Source: Ensifer aridi
Lineage (GTDB): Bacteria > Pseudomonadota > Alphaproteobacteria > Rhizobiales > Rhizobiaceae
Assembly: GCF_002078505.1 (NCBI RefSeq)
Contig: NZ_LUAV01000004.1
Location: 62,001 to 126,000, forward strand
DNA length: 64,000 bases
Direction of reading: 5' to 3'
The position numbers and the translations under genes were made by a program. The stretch's first letter is position 1; each line of letters starts with the position of its first letter. The notes beneath the pieces are model-generated. The model ran no database searches. It was not told the DNA's origin and saw only the letters and a list, made by a program, of their open reading frames with translations. Below are positions 52,221 to 61,121 of the stretch, piece by piece.

Positions 52221-52265
52221 GCATGTCGCCCAAAAGTGGGCAGCGGTTTTGGGGTAACGACATGC
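52221..52265. repeat. 45-bp palindromic repeat, unit 2
   Basis: Same length and layout as unit 1 with about five base differences; arms GCATGTCG and CGACATGC. The unit ends 33 bp before the start codon of the DUF2207 gene, so it would be in the leader of that gene. Confidence 0.8.
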
Positions 52266-52297
52266 AAAATGCAAATGCGCGCGAAAAGGAAATCGCG

Positions 52298-54232
52298 ATG
52301 AGGCGGCTGTTCGCGGCGCTTGTGTTTACTTTTTTTGCCTTGGCCGTGCCGGCTGTCGCGGCGGCGGAAGAGTTCATCTCTGCCTACCACTCGGTCATCG
52401 ACGTCGCCAAGGATGGCACGCTCACGGTCACCGAGACGATCACGGCAAATGTCGAGGGCAACCAAATCCGCCGCGGCATTTATCGGGACTTTCCCCTGAC
52501 CTTCGTCGACGCGCACGGTCGACGGAGCCGGGTCGATTTCAAGCTTCTCGCCGTCGAGCGGGATGGCGAGGACGAGGAATATCGCACGGAATCGATCAAC
52601 GGCGGCATCCGCATCTATACCGGCAGCGCCGACGTCTTCCTGCCGCGCGGCGAGCACACCTTTCAGATCACCTACGAGACGAGTCGTCAGATACGCTTCT
52701 TCGACGATCACGACGAGCTCTACTGGAACGTGACCGGTACGGAATGGGCCTTTCCGATCGAGGAGGCAACAGCGACCGTGACCCTGCCGGAGGGGGTACA
52801 AGCGGAGGCGCTCGACGTCTTCACCGGCGGCTACGGGGCCACCGGCAAAGATGCGCGGGCGGTGGAAGAGGGTGATGAAATCTTCTTCGCGACGACCCGC
52901 CGCCTGAGCCCACAGGAAGGTCTCACCATCGCGGTCAAGCTGCCCAAGGGCAGTATCGACCGGCCAACGTCCTCGCAGGAAAATATCTGGTGGCTGCGCG
53001 ACCATCTGGCGCTTGTCATCGCCGGCATCGGGCTCATCCTCGTGACGCTCTATTACGGCCGCGCCTGGATCCGGGTGGGGCGCGATCCTGCCCGCGGCGT
53101 CATGGTACCGCGCTGGGACCCGCCGGAGGGTATTTCGCCCGCGCTCGTCAACTACATCGACAATAAAGGTTTTTCCGGCGAAGGTTGGACGGCGCTTTCG
53201 GCAACCCTGCTCAATCTCGCCGTCAAGGGACATGTCGTTCTCGACGACCTGAAGAACGCCATCATCGTCACCGCGACCGGCAAGAGCGGCGACAAACTGC
53301 CGACCGGCGAGGCGACGGTGATGAAAGCGGTCGAGGCTGCCGGCGGCAAGCTCACGATCGACCGGGCGAACGGCAAGGAAGTCGCTGCAGCGGGCTCCAG
53401 CTTCCGTAGCGCCATGGAGCGCGAGCACCGCGGCAAATATTATCGCGCCAATACCGGCTATGTAATCGGCGGCGTCGCACTTTCGATCGCCGCTCTCGCC
53501 GCACTATTCATCTTCGGCGGTCTCAGCGAGGACAGCATTCCATTTGTCATCGTTCCGGTCTTCTTCGCCGTTTTCGCTTCCGTCTTCGCGGTATCCGTCG
53601 GCAAGTCGTTCCGGCGCCAATCCAGCCTCATGCGCCGGATCCTTTCGATCGTCGTGCTGGCCTTCATCGGCTTCGTCCTCTTCACGGTTTTCTCAAGCAT
53701 CCTGGCCGTCCTCGTCTTCTCGGCGGCGGAAGCAGACGATTTGCCGCTGTTCTTCGCGATTGGCGGCGTCGTGCTCGTCAACATGCTCTTCTTCTATCTG
53801 ATGGGTGCACCGACGCCGCTCGGCACGCGCATGATGGATGGCATCGATGGGCTCCGGCAATACATGACGCTCGCGGAGAAGGACCGGCTGAACATGCAGG
53901 GCGCGCCGGAAATGTCGCCGCGGCATTTCGAGACCCTGCTGCCCTATGCCGTCGCGCTCGGTGTCGAGAAGCCCTGGACCGAGATCTTCGAGCGCTGGCT
54001 CGTCGCGGCCTCCGCAGGCGCCGCCGCGGCGGCCTACCAGCCGAGCTGGTATCATGGCGACTCCTTCGGCCCCGGCACCTTCACCGATACGATCGGCGGC
54101 TTTGCCGAGTCCATGGCCGATACGATTACTTCCTCCTTGCCGCCGCCGCCCAAGAGTTCGTCCTCGGGCTTTTCCTCCGGCGGCGGTTTCTCCGGCGGCG
54201 GCGGGGGAGGGGGCGGCGGCGGTGGCTGGTGA
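52298..54232 (+). CDS. DUF2207 domain membrane protein
   Basis: A 644-residue protein: Sec signal peptide ([20 protein letters not shown]), an extracytoplasmic DUF2207 domain (about 25-235; [33 protein letters not shown]), a transmembrane helix near 235-255, a cytoplasmic region, further helices at about 385-405, 410-430, 445-470 and 475-495, and a Ser/Gly tail ending in a run of eleven Gly and Trp. The tail is common in this family. Start 52298 has AAAGGA 7 nt upstream; in-frame codons further upstream only translate repeat unit 2. Paired with lemA; function unknown. Confidence 0.88.
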   Translation: MRRLFAALVFTFFALAVPAVAAAEEFISAYHSVIDVAKDGTLTVTETITANVEGNQIRRGIYRDFPLTFVDAHGRRSRVDFKLLAVERDGEDEEYRTESINGGIRIYTGSADVFLPRGEHTFQITYETSRQIRFFDDHDELYWNVTGTEWAFPIEEATATVTLPEGVQAEALDVFTGGYGATGKDARAVEEGDEIFFATTRRLSPQEGLTIAVKLPKGSIDRPTSSQENIWWLRDHLALVIAGIGLILVTLYYGRAWIRVGRDPARGVMVPRWDPPEGISPALVNYIDNKGFSGEGWTALSATLLNLAVKGHVVLDDLKNAIIVTATGKSGDKLPTGEATVMKAVEAAGGKLTIDRANGKEVAAAGSSFRSAMEREHRGKYYRANTGYVIGGVALSIAALAALFIFGGLSEDSIPFVIVPVFFAVFASVFAVSVGKSFRRQSSLMRRILSIVVLAFIGFVLFTVFSSILAVLVFSAAEADDLPLFFAIGGVVLVNMLFFYLMGAPTPLGTRMMDGIDGLRQYMTLAEKDRLNMQGAPEMSPRHFETLLPYAVALGVEKPWTEIFERWLVAASAGAAAAAYQPSWYHGDSFGPGTFTDTIGGFAESMADTITSSLPPPPKSSSSGFSSGGGFSGGGGGGGGGGGW

Positions 54233-54325
54233 AGGACCAATTTCCTCACCGGCCTTGATGACATTTTCGCCAGAGCTTGCTAAGTCCCGCGGCAACCGTA
54301 CGGAACAGAACAAAGTCTCGAATTC

Positions 54326-56491
54326 ATGCCCGATCTTCTTATCGAACTGCGCTCCGAAGAAATTCCCGCCCGCATGCAGCGTAAGGCGGCCGGCGACCTG
54401 AAGAAGCTCGTGACGGACGCGCTGGTCGAGGCCGGCCTCACCTATGAGGGTGCGCGCGAATACTGGACGCCGCGCCGGCTGACGCTCGACATACGCGGCC
54501 TCGCCGCACGCTCCGCCGATGTCCGCGAGGAGCGCAAGGGACCGCGCACCGACGCCAACGAAAAGGCGATCGAAGGTTTTCTGCGCGCCGCCGGGCTCGC
54601 TTCGATCAGCGAGGCGCATGTCCACAGCGACCCGAAGAAGGGCGATTTCTACGTCGCGCATATCCTGAAAGCCGGCCGGGCGGCCGAAGAGATCGTCGCA
54701 GACGTCATGCCGGCGATCATCCGCGACTTCCCTTGGCCGAAATCCATGCGCTCCGGCGCCGCTTCCGCAAGACCGGGCAGCCTGCGCTGGGTGCGGCCCT
54801 TGCAGTCGATCGTCTGTACCTTCGGCTCGGAGCACGACGAGACCAAGGTGATCCCGTTCGAAGTCGACGGCATCGTTGCCGGAAACGTGACCTATGGCCA
54901 TCGCTTCCATGCGCCGGAGGCGATCACCGTGCGCCGCTTTGCCGATTACGCCGAAAAGCTCGAAAAGGCGAAGGTCGTGCTCGACGCGGAACGCCGCAAG
55001 GAGATCATCTCCGCCGACGCGCACAACATCGCCTTTGCGAGCGGCCTTGAGCTCGTCGAGGATGAAGGCCTTTTGGAAGAGGTGGCGGGTCTCGTCGAAT
55101 GGCCGCGGGTGTTGATGGGAAGCTTCGAGGAGAGCTATCTCGAAATCCCTTCAGAAATCATTCGGCTCACGATCAAGACCAACCAGAAATGCTTCGTCAC
55201 GCGCAAGCCGGGTGCCGAAACGCTGTCGAATAAGTTCATCCTCGTCTCGAATATCGAGGCCAAGGACGGCGGCAAGGAGATCATGCACGGCAACGGCAAG
55301 GTCGTCCGCGCCCGCCTCTCTGATGCGGCGCATTTCTGGAAGCGAGATCAGGGTGACCTGCCGGACCTCGACACGCTCAAAGCATCTGCGGAGAAGTTCG
55401 AGCTCGACCTCAAGAGGCCGCTTGACCAGCGCATGGCGAAGCTCGACGCGCTGAACGTAACCTTCCATGCCAAGCTAGGCACGCAGGGCGATCGTGTTAC
55501 CCGCGTCCGCTCGCTGGCCGCAGCACTATCCGAGGTCACCGGCGCCGACGAGGCGCTCGTCGACCGCGCGGCCGTGCTCGCCAAGGCGGATCTGCGCACA
55601 GAGGCGGTCGGCGAGTTCCCAGAGCTTCAGGGCATTATGGGACATAAATATGCGGCGCTGCAGGGCGAGAATGCTGCGATCGCCAATGCGATCGAGGACC
55701 ACTACAAGCCGCAAGGCCCCTCCGACCGCGTGCCGACGGAACCCGTTTCAGTGACGGTGGCGCTCGCCGACAAGCTCGACACACTCGTCGGCTTCTGGGC
55801 GATCGACGAAAAGCCGACCGGTTCGAAGGACCCCTATGCGCTGCGCCGTGCGGCGCTCGGCGTGATCCGCCTCATTCTGGAGGGCAGGGCGCGGCTGCCG
55901 CTCCTGCCCTTCTTCGATGTCGCGCTTGCCGGCCTCAGGGCACAGCGACTGGATGTGGCGACGGACATTTCCGCCGACCTTCTCGCTTTCTTCCATGACC
56001 GTCTCAAGGTGTATCTGCGCGATCTCGGCGCTCGCTACGATCTGATCGATGCAGTTTTGACGCCCGAAGCCGACGATCTGTTGATGATTGCGCGCCGCGT
56101 CGAAGCTCTCACGGCTTTCATCACGGCGGAGGAGGGCAAGAACCTGCTCGCCGGTACCAAGCGCGCAACGCAAATCCTCGCGGCGGAAGAGAAAAAGGGC
56201 ACCGAGGTCGCCGCCGCCGTGGACGAGAAGCTCTTCCGGCTCGATGCCGAGCGGACCCTCCATGCCTCGATCAAGCTCGCCTCCGGCGACGCGCGGGAAG
56301 CGATCGTCAAGGAGGACTTCCGCTCCGCCATGGAGGCACTTTCCAAATTGCGGGAACCGGTGGACGTGTTCTTCAATGACGTGCTCGTCAACGACGAGGA
56401 CGCGGCGATCCGTGCCAACCGCCTGGCGCTCTTGGGTCTTATCCGGACGGCAACCGGCGAGGTTGCGGATTTCTCGAAGATCGCGGGATAA
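54326..56491 (+). CDS. glyS: Glycine-tRNA ligase, beta subunit
   Basis: A 721-residue beta subunit, which supplies tRNA recognition to the glycyl-tRNA synthetase. The N-terminal [18 protein letters not shown] is diagnostic; an HD-like domain and C-terminal anticodon-binding region (NRLALLGLI near the end) follow. Length is slightly above the E. coli protein (689). Separated from glyQ by lemA and the DUF2207 gene. Start 54326 matches the family; the ribosome-binding site is weak. Confidence 0.96.
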   Translation: MPDLLIELRSEEIPARMQRKAAGDLKKLVTDALVEAGLTYEGAREYWTPRRLTLDIRGLAARSADVREERKGPRTDANEKAIEGFLRAAGLASISEAHVHSDPKKGDFYVAHILKAGRAAEEIVADVMPAIIRDFPWPKSMRSGAASARPGSLRWVRPLQSIVCTFGSEHDETKVIPFEVDGIVAGNVTYGHRFHAPEAITVRRFADYAEKLEKAKVVLDAERRKEIISADAHNIAFASGLELVEDEGLLEEVAGLVEWPRVLMGSFEESYLEIPSEIIRLTIKTNQKCFVTRKPGAETLSNKFILVSNIEAKDGGKEIMHGNGKVVRARLSDAAHFWKRDQGDLPDLDTLKASAEKFELDLKRPLDQRMAKLDALNVTFHAKLGTQGDRVTRVRSLAAALSEVTGADEALVDRAAVLAKADLRTEAVGEFPELQGIMGHKYAALQGENAAIANAIEDHYKPQGPSDRVPTEPVSVTVALADKLDTLVGFWAIDEKPTGSKDPYALRRAALGVIRLILEGRARLPLLPFFDVALAGLRAQRLDVATDISADLLAFFHDRLKVYLRDLGARYDLIDAVLTPEADDLLMIARRVEALTAFITAEEGKNLLAGTKRATQILAAEEKKGTEVAAAVDEKLFRLDAERTLHASIKLASGDAREAIVKEDFRSAMEALSKLREPVDVFFNDVLVNDEDAAIRANRLALLGLIRTATGEVADFSKIAG

Positions 56492-56553
56492 ACAGCATCG
56501 TCGTTTCATGCGGCCCAGTCGACAACTGGCGGGGTCCATCCTATCTCTGGACG

Positions 56554-57414
56554 ATGACGAGCGACAATCCAAGCGCGGGCGCGGGTGTTATCGAGCCTCG
56601 GGACTTCAAACGGAATGGCGATTGGATTGCCGTCGCCGACGATGCGATCCCGTTCGAGCGCATAGAGGCTTTTTTCGCCGGGCGCGCCTACGAGCCGCAC
56701 CGGCACGACACCTATGCCATCGGCCAGACGCTCAACGGCGTTCAGAGTTTCCGCTATCGCGGCGCCGAGCGCGCGAGCCTTCCGGGCAGGACGATGGTGC
56801 TGCATCCCGATGAAGTGCATGACGGCCAGTCCGGCAGCGAGGACGGCTTTCGCTATCGCATGATCTATATCGAGCCGGCGGCGATACAGAGCGTGCTCGG
56901 CGGCCGACCGCTGCCCTTCATCAAGGGCGGCATCTCGTCCGACCCGCGCCTTTTTGCGGCGGTCCACGCGCTGCTGCCGGCAACGGACGCCCGGATCGAG
57001 ACCCTGGAGTTCGAGGACGGCCTCTTCGAGCTCGCGCACGCGCTCGAAGCCGCCGGGGGCGGGCCGGCAAGGACCGTCGGGGCGCTCGACTATCGCGCTG
57101 CCGAGCGGGTGCGCGCCCACCTGCACGACTTGCCCGAGGGCACCGTGACGCTGGAAACGCTCGAGGCGATCGGTGGTCGCAATCGCTGGGGCTTGAGCCG
57201 CGATTTCCGCCGCTTGTTCGGCACGAGCCCCTATCGCTATCTGGTACAGCGACGCCTGGCGGCGGTGAAGACCGATCTGCTAAGAGGCGTCTCGCCTGCG
57301 GAGGCTGCACTCGATGCCGGTTTCGCCGATCAGGCACATATGAGTCGCCACTTCAAGAAGGCCTTCGGCGTCTCGCCCGGGCGATGGCTGCGCATGGCGG
57401 AGCAGGCTGTCTGA
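56554..57414 (+). CDS. AraC family transcriptional regulator
   Basis: A 286-residue regulator with an N-terminal cupin-like AraC_binding domain (about 30-160; PHRHDTYAIGQTLNGVQSF, LHPDEVHDG) and a C-terminal double HTH (about 185-283; LSRDFRRLFGTSPYRYLVQR, DAGFADQAHMSRHFKKAFG). It heads a plus-strand run with a cupin protein and a LysE exporter, whose expression it may control; the effector is unknown. Confidence 0.9.
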   Translation: MTSDNPSAGAGVIEPRDFKRNGDWIAVADDAIPFERIEAFFAGRAYEPHRHDTYAIGQTLNGVQSFRYRGAERASLPGRTMVLHPDEVHDGQSGSEDGFRYRMIYIEPAAIQSVLGGRPLPFIKGGISSDPRLFAAVHALLPATDARIETLEFEDGLFELAHALEAAGGGPARTVGALDYRAAERVRAHLHDLPEGTVTLETLEAIGGRNRWGLSRDFRRLFGTSPYRYLVQRRLAAVKTDLLRGVSPAEAALDAGFADQAHMSRHFKKAFGVSPGRWLRMAEQAV

Positions 57415-57503
57415 GCGTTCCAGCCGACCCGTTTCGCACGATCGTTCAAGATCTAGCTTCGATGCCGCGTTAACCTCGTCCAAAACGGCTGAAGGAGACG
57501 GCG

Positions 57504-57884
57504 ATGGATGCGTCCAAGCGGAGCTATGCTCCCATTAATTTTGCTCAGAAACTGGCGCAGTTTTACGATCAGTGGCAGCCGCGCGTGATCGCCGAGCTCA
57601 ACGAGTACCAGTTCAAGATCGTCCGAATCGAAGGCGATTTCATCTGGCACGATCATCCGGAGACCGACGAGGCCTTCATCGTGCTGGAGGGCTCGCTTCG
57701 GATCGACTTTCGCGATGGCTCCGTGACGCTCGGGCCGGGCGAAATGTACGTCGTTCCGAAAGGCGTCGAACACAAGCCCTACGCGGCAGGCGAGGTTAAG
57801 ATGCTGCTCATTGAACCGCGCGGGACCTTGAATACCGGTCATGCGGGCGGCGAGCGCACCGCCCGGAACGACATCTGGATCTGA
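57504..57884 (+). CDS. Cupin domain protein
   Basis: A 126-residue single cupin. Metal ligands are likely in [11 protein letters not shown] (two His and Glu) and [10 protein letters not shown] (His), the classical motif 1 and 2 pair separated by about 25 residues. Small stand-alone cupins of this type include mannose-6-phosphate isomerase-like and unknown enzymes; no substrate is evident. AAGGAGA lies 7 nt upstream. Its stop is 11 bp before the LysE gene, suggesting co-transcription. Confidence 0.88.
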   Translation: MDASKRSYAPINFAQKLAQFYDQWQPRVIAELNEYQFKIVRIEGDFIWHDHPETDEAFIVLEGSLRIDFRDGSVTLGPGEMYVVPKGVEHKPYAAGEVKMLLIEPRGTLNTGHAGGERTARNDIWI

Positions 57885-57895
57885 CGAGATCAGCC

Positions 57896-58492
57896 ATGGC
57901 CGGCGACCTCGCGCTTCTTGTTCTCGCTGCTTTGCCGCTGATGGGTAGCCCCGGACCTGCAACGCTCAGCCTTGCCGGCATCGGTGCCGCCCACGGAGTG
58001 ACGCGCAGCCTGCGCTACGCGGCGGGAGTCAACATCGGTACAATCGCCGTGGTTCTGTTAATTGCCACTGGCGTCACCGCCGTGCTTCTCGGCGTGCCAG
58101 GCATCCAGACGGCGGCGACGGTGCTCGGCGGCGCCTATATGCTCTATCTGGCGTGGCACATCGCCACCGCGCCGCCGCTCGTTGGCGATGATCCGGCATC
58201 GCACGCTCCCTCCTTTGCCGGCGGCTTTGTGCTGGCGATCGCCAATCCGAAGGCCTATGCGGCGATCGGCGCCGTCTATGCCGGCAGCATGGTCGAGACC
58301 GAGGACGACGCTCGCATCGCGCTTGCAAAGGTTCTCGTGCTCTCACTCCTGGCGGTCGCCGTGAATACGACTTGGCTTGCCTTCGGGGCCTCGATCGCCG
58401 CCGTCCTGCGCAATCCGGCGAAAGCGCGCGTCGCCAATCTCCTTTTCGCCGGCCTTCTGCTCGCGTCTGTCGCTTTCGGGGCTCTGGGCTGA
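57896..58492 (+). CDS. LysE family amino-acid exporter
   Basis: A 198-residue inner-membrane protein of the LysE/RhtB family with about six hydrophobic helices and the N-terminal signature PLMGSPGPATLSLAGIGAAHG, where the Pro-Gly-Pro turn is characteristic. It probably exports an amino acid or analogue, the identity of which is unknown. The upstream cupin and AraC genes suggest inducible export. Confidence 0.88.
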   Translation: MAGDLALLVLAALPLMGSPGPATLSLAGIGAAHGVTRSLRYAAGVNIGTIAVVLLIATGVTAVLLGVPGIQTAATVLGGAYMLYLAWHIATAPPLVGDDPASHAPSFAGGFVLAIANPKAYAAIGAVYAGSMVETEDDARIALAKVLVLSLLAVAVNTTWLAFGASIAAVLRNPAKARVANLLFAGLLLASVAFGALG

Positions 58493-58535
58493 GCTCGCCC
58501 ATTGAAGAGGATCGGCACCGCAGCTATGGGATATT

Positions 58536-59016
58536 ATGGCTTCCAGAATCCTTGTCAGCGCCTGTCTGATGGGCCATGCGGTGCGCTATGACGGCGCAGC
58601 GAAACCGCTGCTTCACCCGGCAATCGCTCGCTGGCGGCAAGAGGGCAGGCTCGTCACCATCTGTCCGGAGATGTCGGCAGGCATGCCGGTTCCGCGCCCG
58701 CCGGCGGAGATTGCGGCCGGCAGAACGGGCGCCGACGTGCTTGCCGGGAAGGCGCGTGTCCTGGAGAAAACGGGTGGCGACGTGACGATCGAATTTCGCC
58801 GTGCCGCCGAGAATGCCCTCGCGCTCGCACGCGCTGCTGATCGATGGCAGCCCATCCTGCGGTTCCGGTTTCATCTATGATGATAGCTTTAGCGGCGAGC
58901 GCTTCGCAGGCGAGGGCGTGACGGCCGCACTGCTCAGCGCGAACGGCATCGAAGTCTATTCCGATCGGCAAATAGAGGCTTTGATCGCGCGGCTCGAGGA
59001 TAGCGGTTCCCGATAA
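58536..59016 (+). pseudogene. DUF523 family gene broken by a frameshift
   Basis: The first part, from the ATG at 58536, encodes the DUF523 N-terminus (MASRILVSACLMGHAVRYDG, ICPEMSAGMPVPRPP, VLEKTGG) but stops at 58880. The conserved C-terminal half (ALLIDGSPSCGSGFIYDDSF, GEGVTAALLSANGIEVYSD) continues in the +1 frame to 59016. The break is at about 58826-58836; by family comparison roughly 17 to 20 nt are missing around the ENG-CRF segment. Joined, it would have the usual length of about 157 residues. Either a real deletion or an assembly error. Confidence 0.8.
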
Positions 59017-59023
59017 AAGATTA

Positions 59024-59046
59024 CGCCCCTGCTTCTCTCAGGGGCG
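59024..59046. terminator. Hairpin between convergent genes, probable bidirectional terminator
   Basis: CGCCCCTG (59024-59031), 7-nt loop, CAGGGGCG (59039-59046). Minus-strand continuation is TAATCTTTTATC, moderately T-rich; plus-strand continuation is poor. It lies between the DUF523 pseudogene and the exported protein gene. Confidence 0.55.
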
Positions 59047-59126
59047 CAACCTTTCGCCATTGCAGCGAATTGCCCGTCAGCCTTGAACGTCGACTGACCG
59101 GGGCAGGGAACCTTATTAATATGGGC

Positions 59127-59624
59127 TCAATCTAGGCGAAGATTGAAACCCGACGGATCAAATTTGCGTGAACCGCCCGCCAGAGACGCTGCGACGGGTT
59201 CGGCATGAGAGAGCGTCGTGACGGCGGCGGTCTTTGCCGCATGGTCGACGCCCACTGGCGTGCCCGGGCCGTCTGCCGCCGCATCGGCCATCATGAGTCC
59301 TGCGGCCTTCATCGCCGCAGCCCGGATCGCCTCCTCCGATGCCTTGTTGACGAAGACGACCGGCGAGCCGCCGAGCCAGGCCTCGGTGCGTACGGACTTC
59401 ACTTCGCCGTCGATTTCCTTGAGCTCGACCCGATCGGTCCCCGGCACCAGATCCGGGACGACATAGGAGGGCTTTTTCTTCGGCTGCAGGGGCGGGCAGG
59501 TGCCACAGGAGATCGTCGCAACGCTGGAATTGACAGCCTCGCCGGAGACCATCTCCTCGATCGAAGAGGCGGCCGCCGGGCCGGCGGCATGTAAGAGAGC
59601 GGCGGTGATCAGCAGAGAACGCAT
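59127..59624 (-). CDS. Exported protein, HPE1-like (Rhizobiales)
   Basis: A 165-residue protein with a Sec signal peptide (MRSLLITAALLHAAGPAAAS) and one Cys pair, CGTC, at about 53-56 in TISCGTCPPLQPKKKPSY, then a VELKEIDGEVKSVRTEAWLG beta region. I believe such proteins are annotated in Rhizobiales as containing a plant virulence effector HPE1-like domain, from memory and unconfirmed. The CxxC could be redox-active or metal-binding. The start at 59624 has GAGGGG 6 nt upstream. It follows purD by 111 bp on the same strand. Confidence 0.75.
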   Translation of the reverse strand: MRSLLITAALLHAAGPAAASSIEEMVSGEAVNSSVATISCGTCPPLQPKKKPSYVVPDLVPGTDRVELKEIDGEVKSVRTEAWLGGSPVVFVNKASEEAIRAAAMKAAGLMMADAAADGPGTPVGVDHAAKTAAVTTLSHAEPVAASLAGGSRKFDPSGFNLRLD

Positions 59625-59735
59625 CTGTTTCCCCTCGAATTTGTCGAGGGTGAGAATAGGCACTTTCCCTTACCGCCCGGTCAGGAGAATTGGTAAAAAT
59701 TGAATGATGCGGGTGTTTATCGGCGACTTGAGCGC

Positions 59736-61010
59736 TCAGGCCCTTTCGCGCGCGACCGCGCGCCAGCCGATGTCGTTGCGGTAGAAGCCGTTCTGCCAGA
59801 CGACGCCACGCAGTGCGGCGTATGCCGCGTCCTTTGCGTCGCTGACGGTCTTTCCCATGGCGGTGACGTTCAGCACACGGCCGCCGGAGGCGACCAGCTT
59901 GCCGTCCTTGATTGCCGTGCCGGCATGGAACACTTTGGTGGTGGCGGCGCATGCGGCAGGCAGCGTCTCGATCGGCGTGTTCTTCTCATAGGTGCCCGGA
60001 TAGCCGCGCGAGGCCATCACCACCGTCAGCGCCACTTCGTCGTGCCATTCGGCTGTCATGCCTGCGAGTGTGCCCGTGGCCGCCGCATAGAGCAGCGGCA
60101 AGAAGTCGCTCTTCATCCGCATCATCAGGACCTGGCATTCCGGGTCGCCGAAACGGACATTGTACTCGATGAGTTCCGGTCCTTTTTCCGTGATCATCAG
60201 GCCGGCGAAGAACACGCCGGTGAAGGGGTGGCCACTGTCGGCCATGCCGCGTACTGTCGGCTCGATGATCTCCTTCATCGTGCGCTCGACCATTTCCGCC
60301 GTCATCACCGGCGCCGGTGAATAGGCGCCCATGCCGCCGGTATTCGGCCCCGTGTCGCCATTGCCGACACGTTTATGATCCTGCGCCGAGGCGAGCGGCA
60401 GCACGGTCTTGCCGTCGCAGAGGCAGAAGAAGCTTGCCTCCTCGCCATCCAGATAGGCTTCGACGACAACTTCCGCGCCGGCTGCGCCGAAAGCGCCGGC
60501 GAAGCACTCGTCGACTGCGGCAAGCGCCTCGTCGAGCGTCATCGCGACGGTCACGCCCTTACCGGCGGCAAGCCCGTCCGCCTTGATGACGATCGGCGCG
60601 CCCTGCTCGCGGACATAGGCCTTGGCGGCTTCAGCATCGGTGAAGCGCCTGTAGGCGCCGGTCGGAATGTCGTATTTGGCGCAGAGATCCTTGGTGAAGC
60701 CTTTCGAGCCTTCGAGTCGGGCTGCCGCTGCCGAAGGTCCAAAGACCGGAATGCCCGCGGCGCGCAGCTCGTCCGCGAGACCCGCGACCAGCGGCCCCTC
60801 CGGACCGACGACGACGAAGTCGATCGCTTGCTCGCGGCAGAAACCAACGACGGCTTCGTGATTTTCAGTATCGAGCGCGACGATCGTCGCCTCTTCGGCT
60901 ATGCCCGGATTGCCGGGTGCGGCATAGAGCGCGGTCAGCTTCGGCGACTGCGCGATCTTCCATGCAAGTGCATGCTCGCGTCCGCCCGATCCGATCAGAA
61001 GAACCTTCAT
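59736..61010 (-). CDS. purD: Phosphoribosylamine-glycine ligase
   Basis: A 424-residue ATP-grasp enzyme of purine synthesis that joins glycine to phosphoribosylamine. Landmarks: N-terminal [64 protein letters not shown] and the metal-binding [13 protein letters not shown]. Length is normal. The start at 61010 (MKVLLIG) is the family start; a codon 15 bp upstream is less likely. Confidence 0.97.
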   Translation of the reverse strand: MKVLLIGSGGREHALAWKIAQSPKLTALYAAPGNPGIAEEATIVALDTENHEAVVGFCREQAIDFVVVGPEGPLVAGLADELRAAGIPVFGPSAAAARLEGSKGFTKDLCAKYDIPTGAYRRFTDAEAAKAYVREQGAPIVIKADGLAAGKGVTVAMTLDEALAAVDECFAGAFGAAGAEVVVEAYLDGEEASFFCLCDGKTVLPLASAQDHKRVGNGDTGPNTGGMGAYSPAPVMTAEMVERTMKEIIEPTVRGMADSGHPFTGVFFAGLMITEKGPELIEYNVRFGDPECQVLMMRMKSDFLPLLYAAATGTLAGMTAEWHDEVALTVVMASRGYPGTYEKNTPIETLPAACAATTKVFHAGTAIKDGKLVASGGRVLNVTAMGKTVSDAKDAAYAALRGVVWQNGFYRNDIGWRAVARERA

Positions 61011-61121
61011 CGCCACCCCCGCCATCAGGAATTGTTGCGCTGCGGTTAGGCGGCAGGGGGGAGAAGGTCAAGGAAAAAGCGGGCGAGGGCGGCAAATTTC
61101 CTGCGCGCCGGCCGCAGGTGG

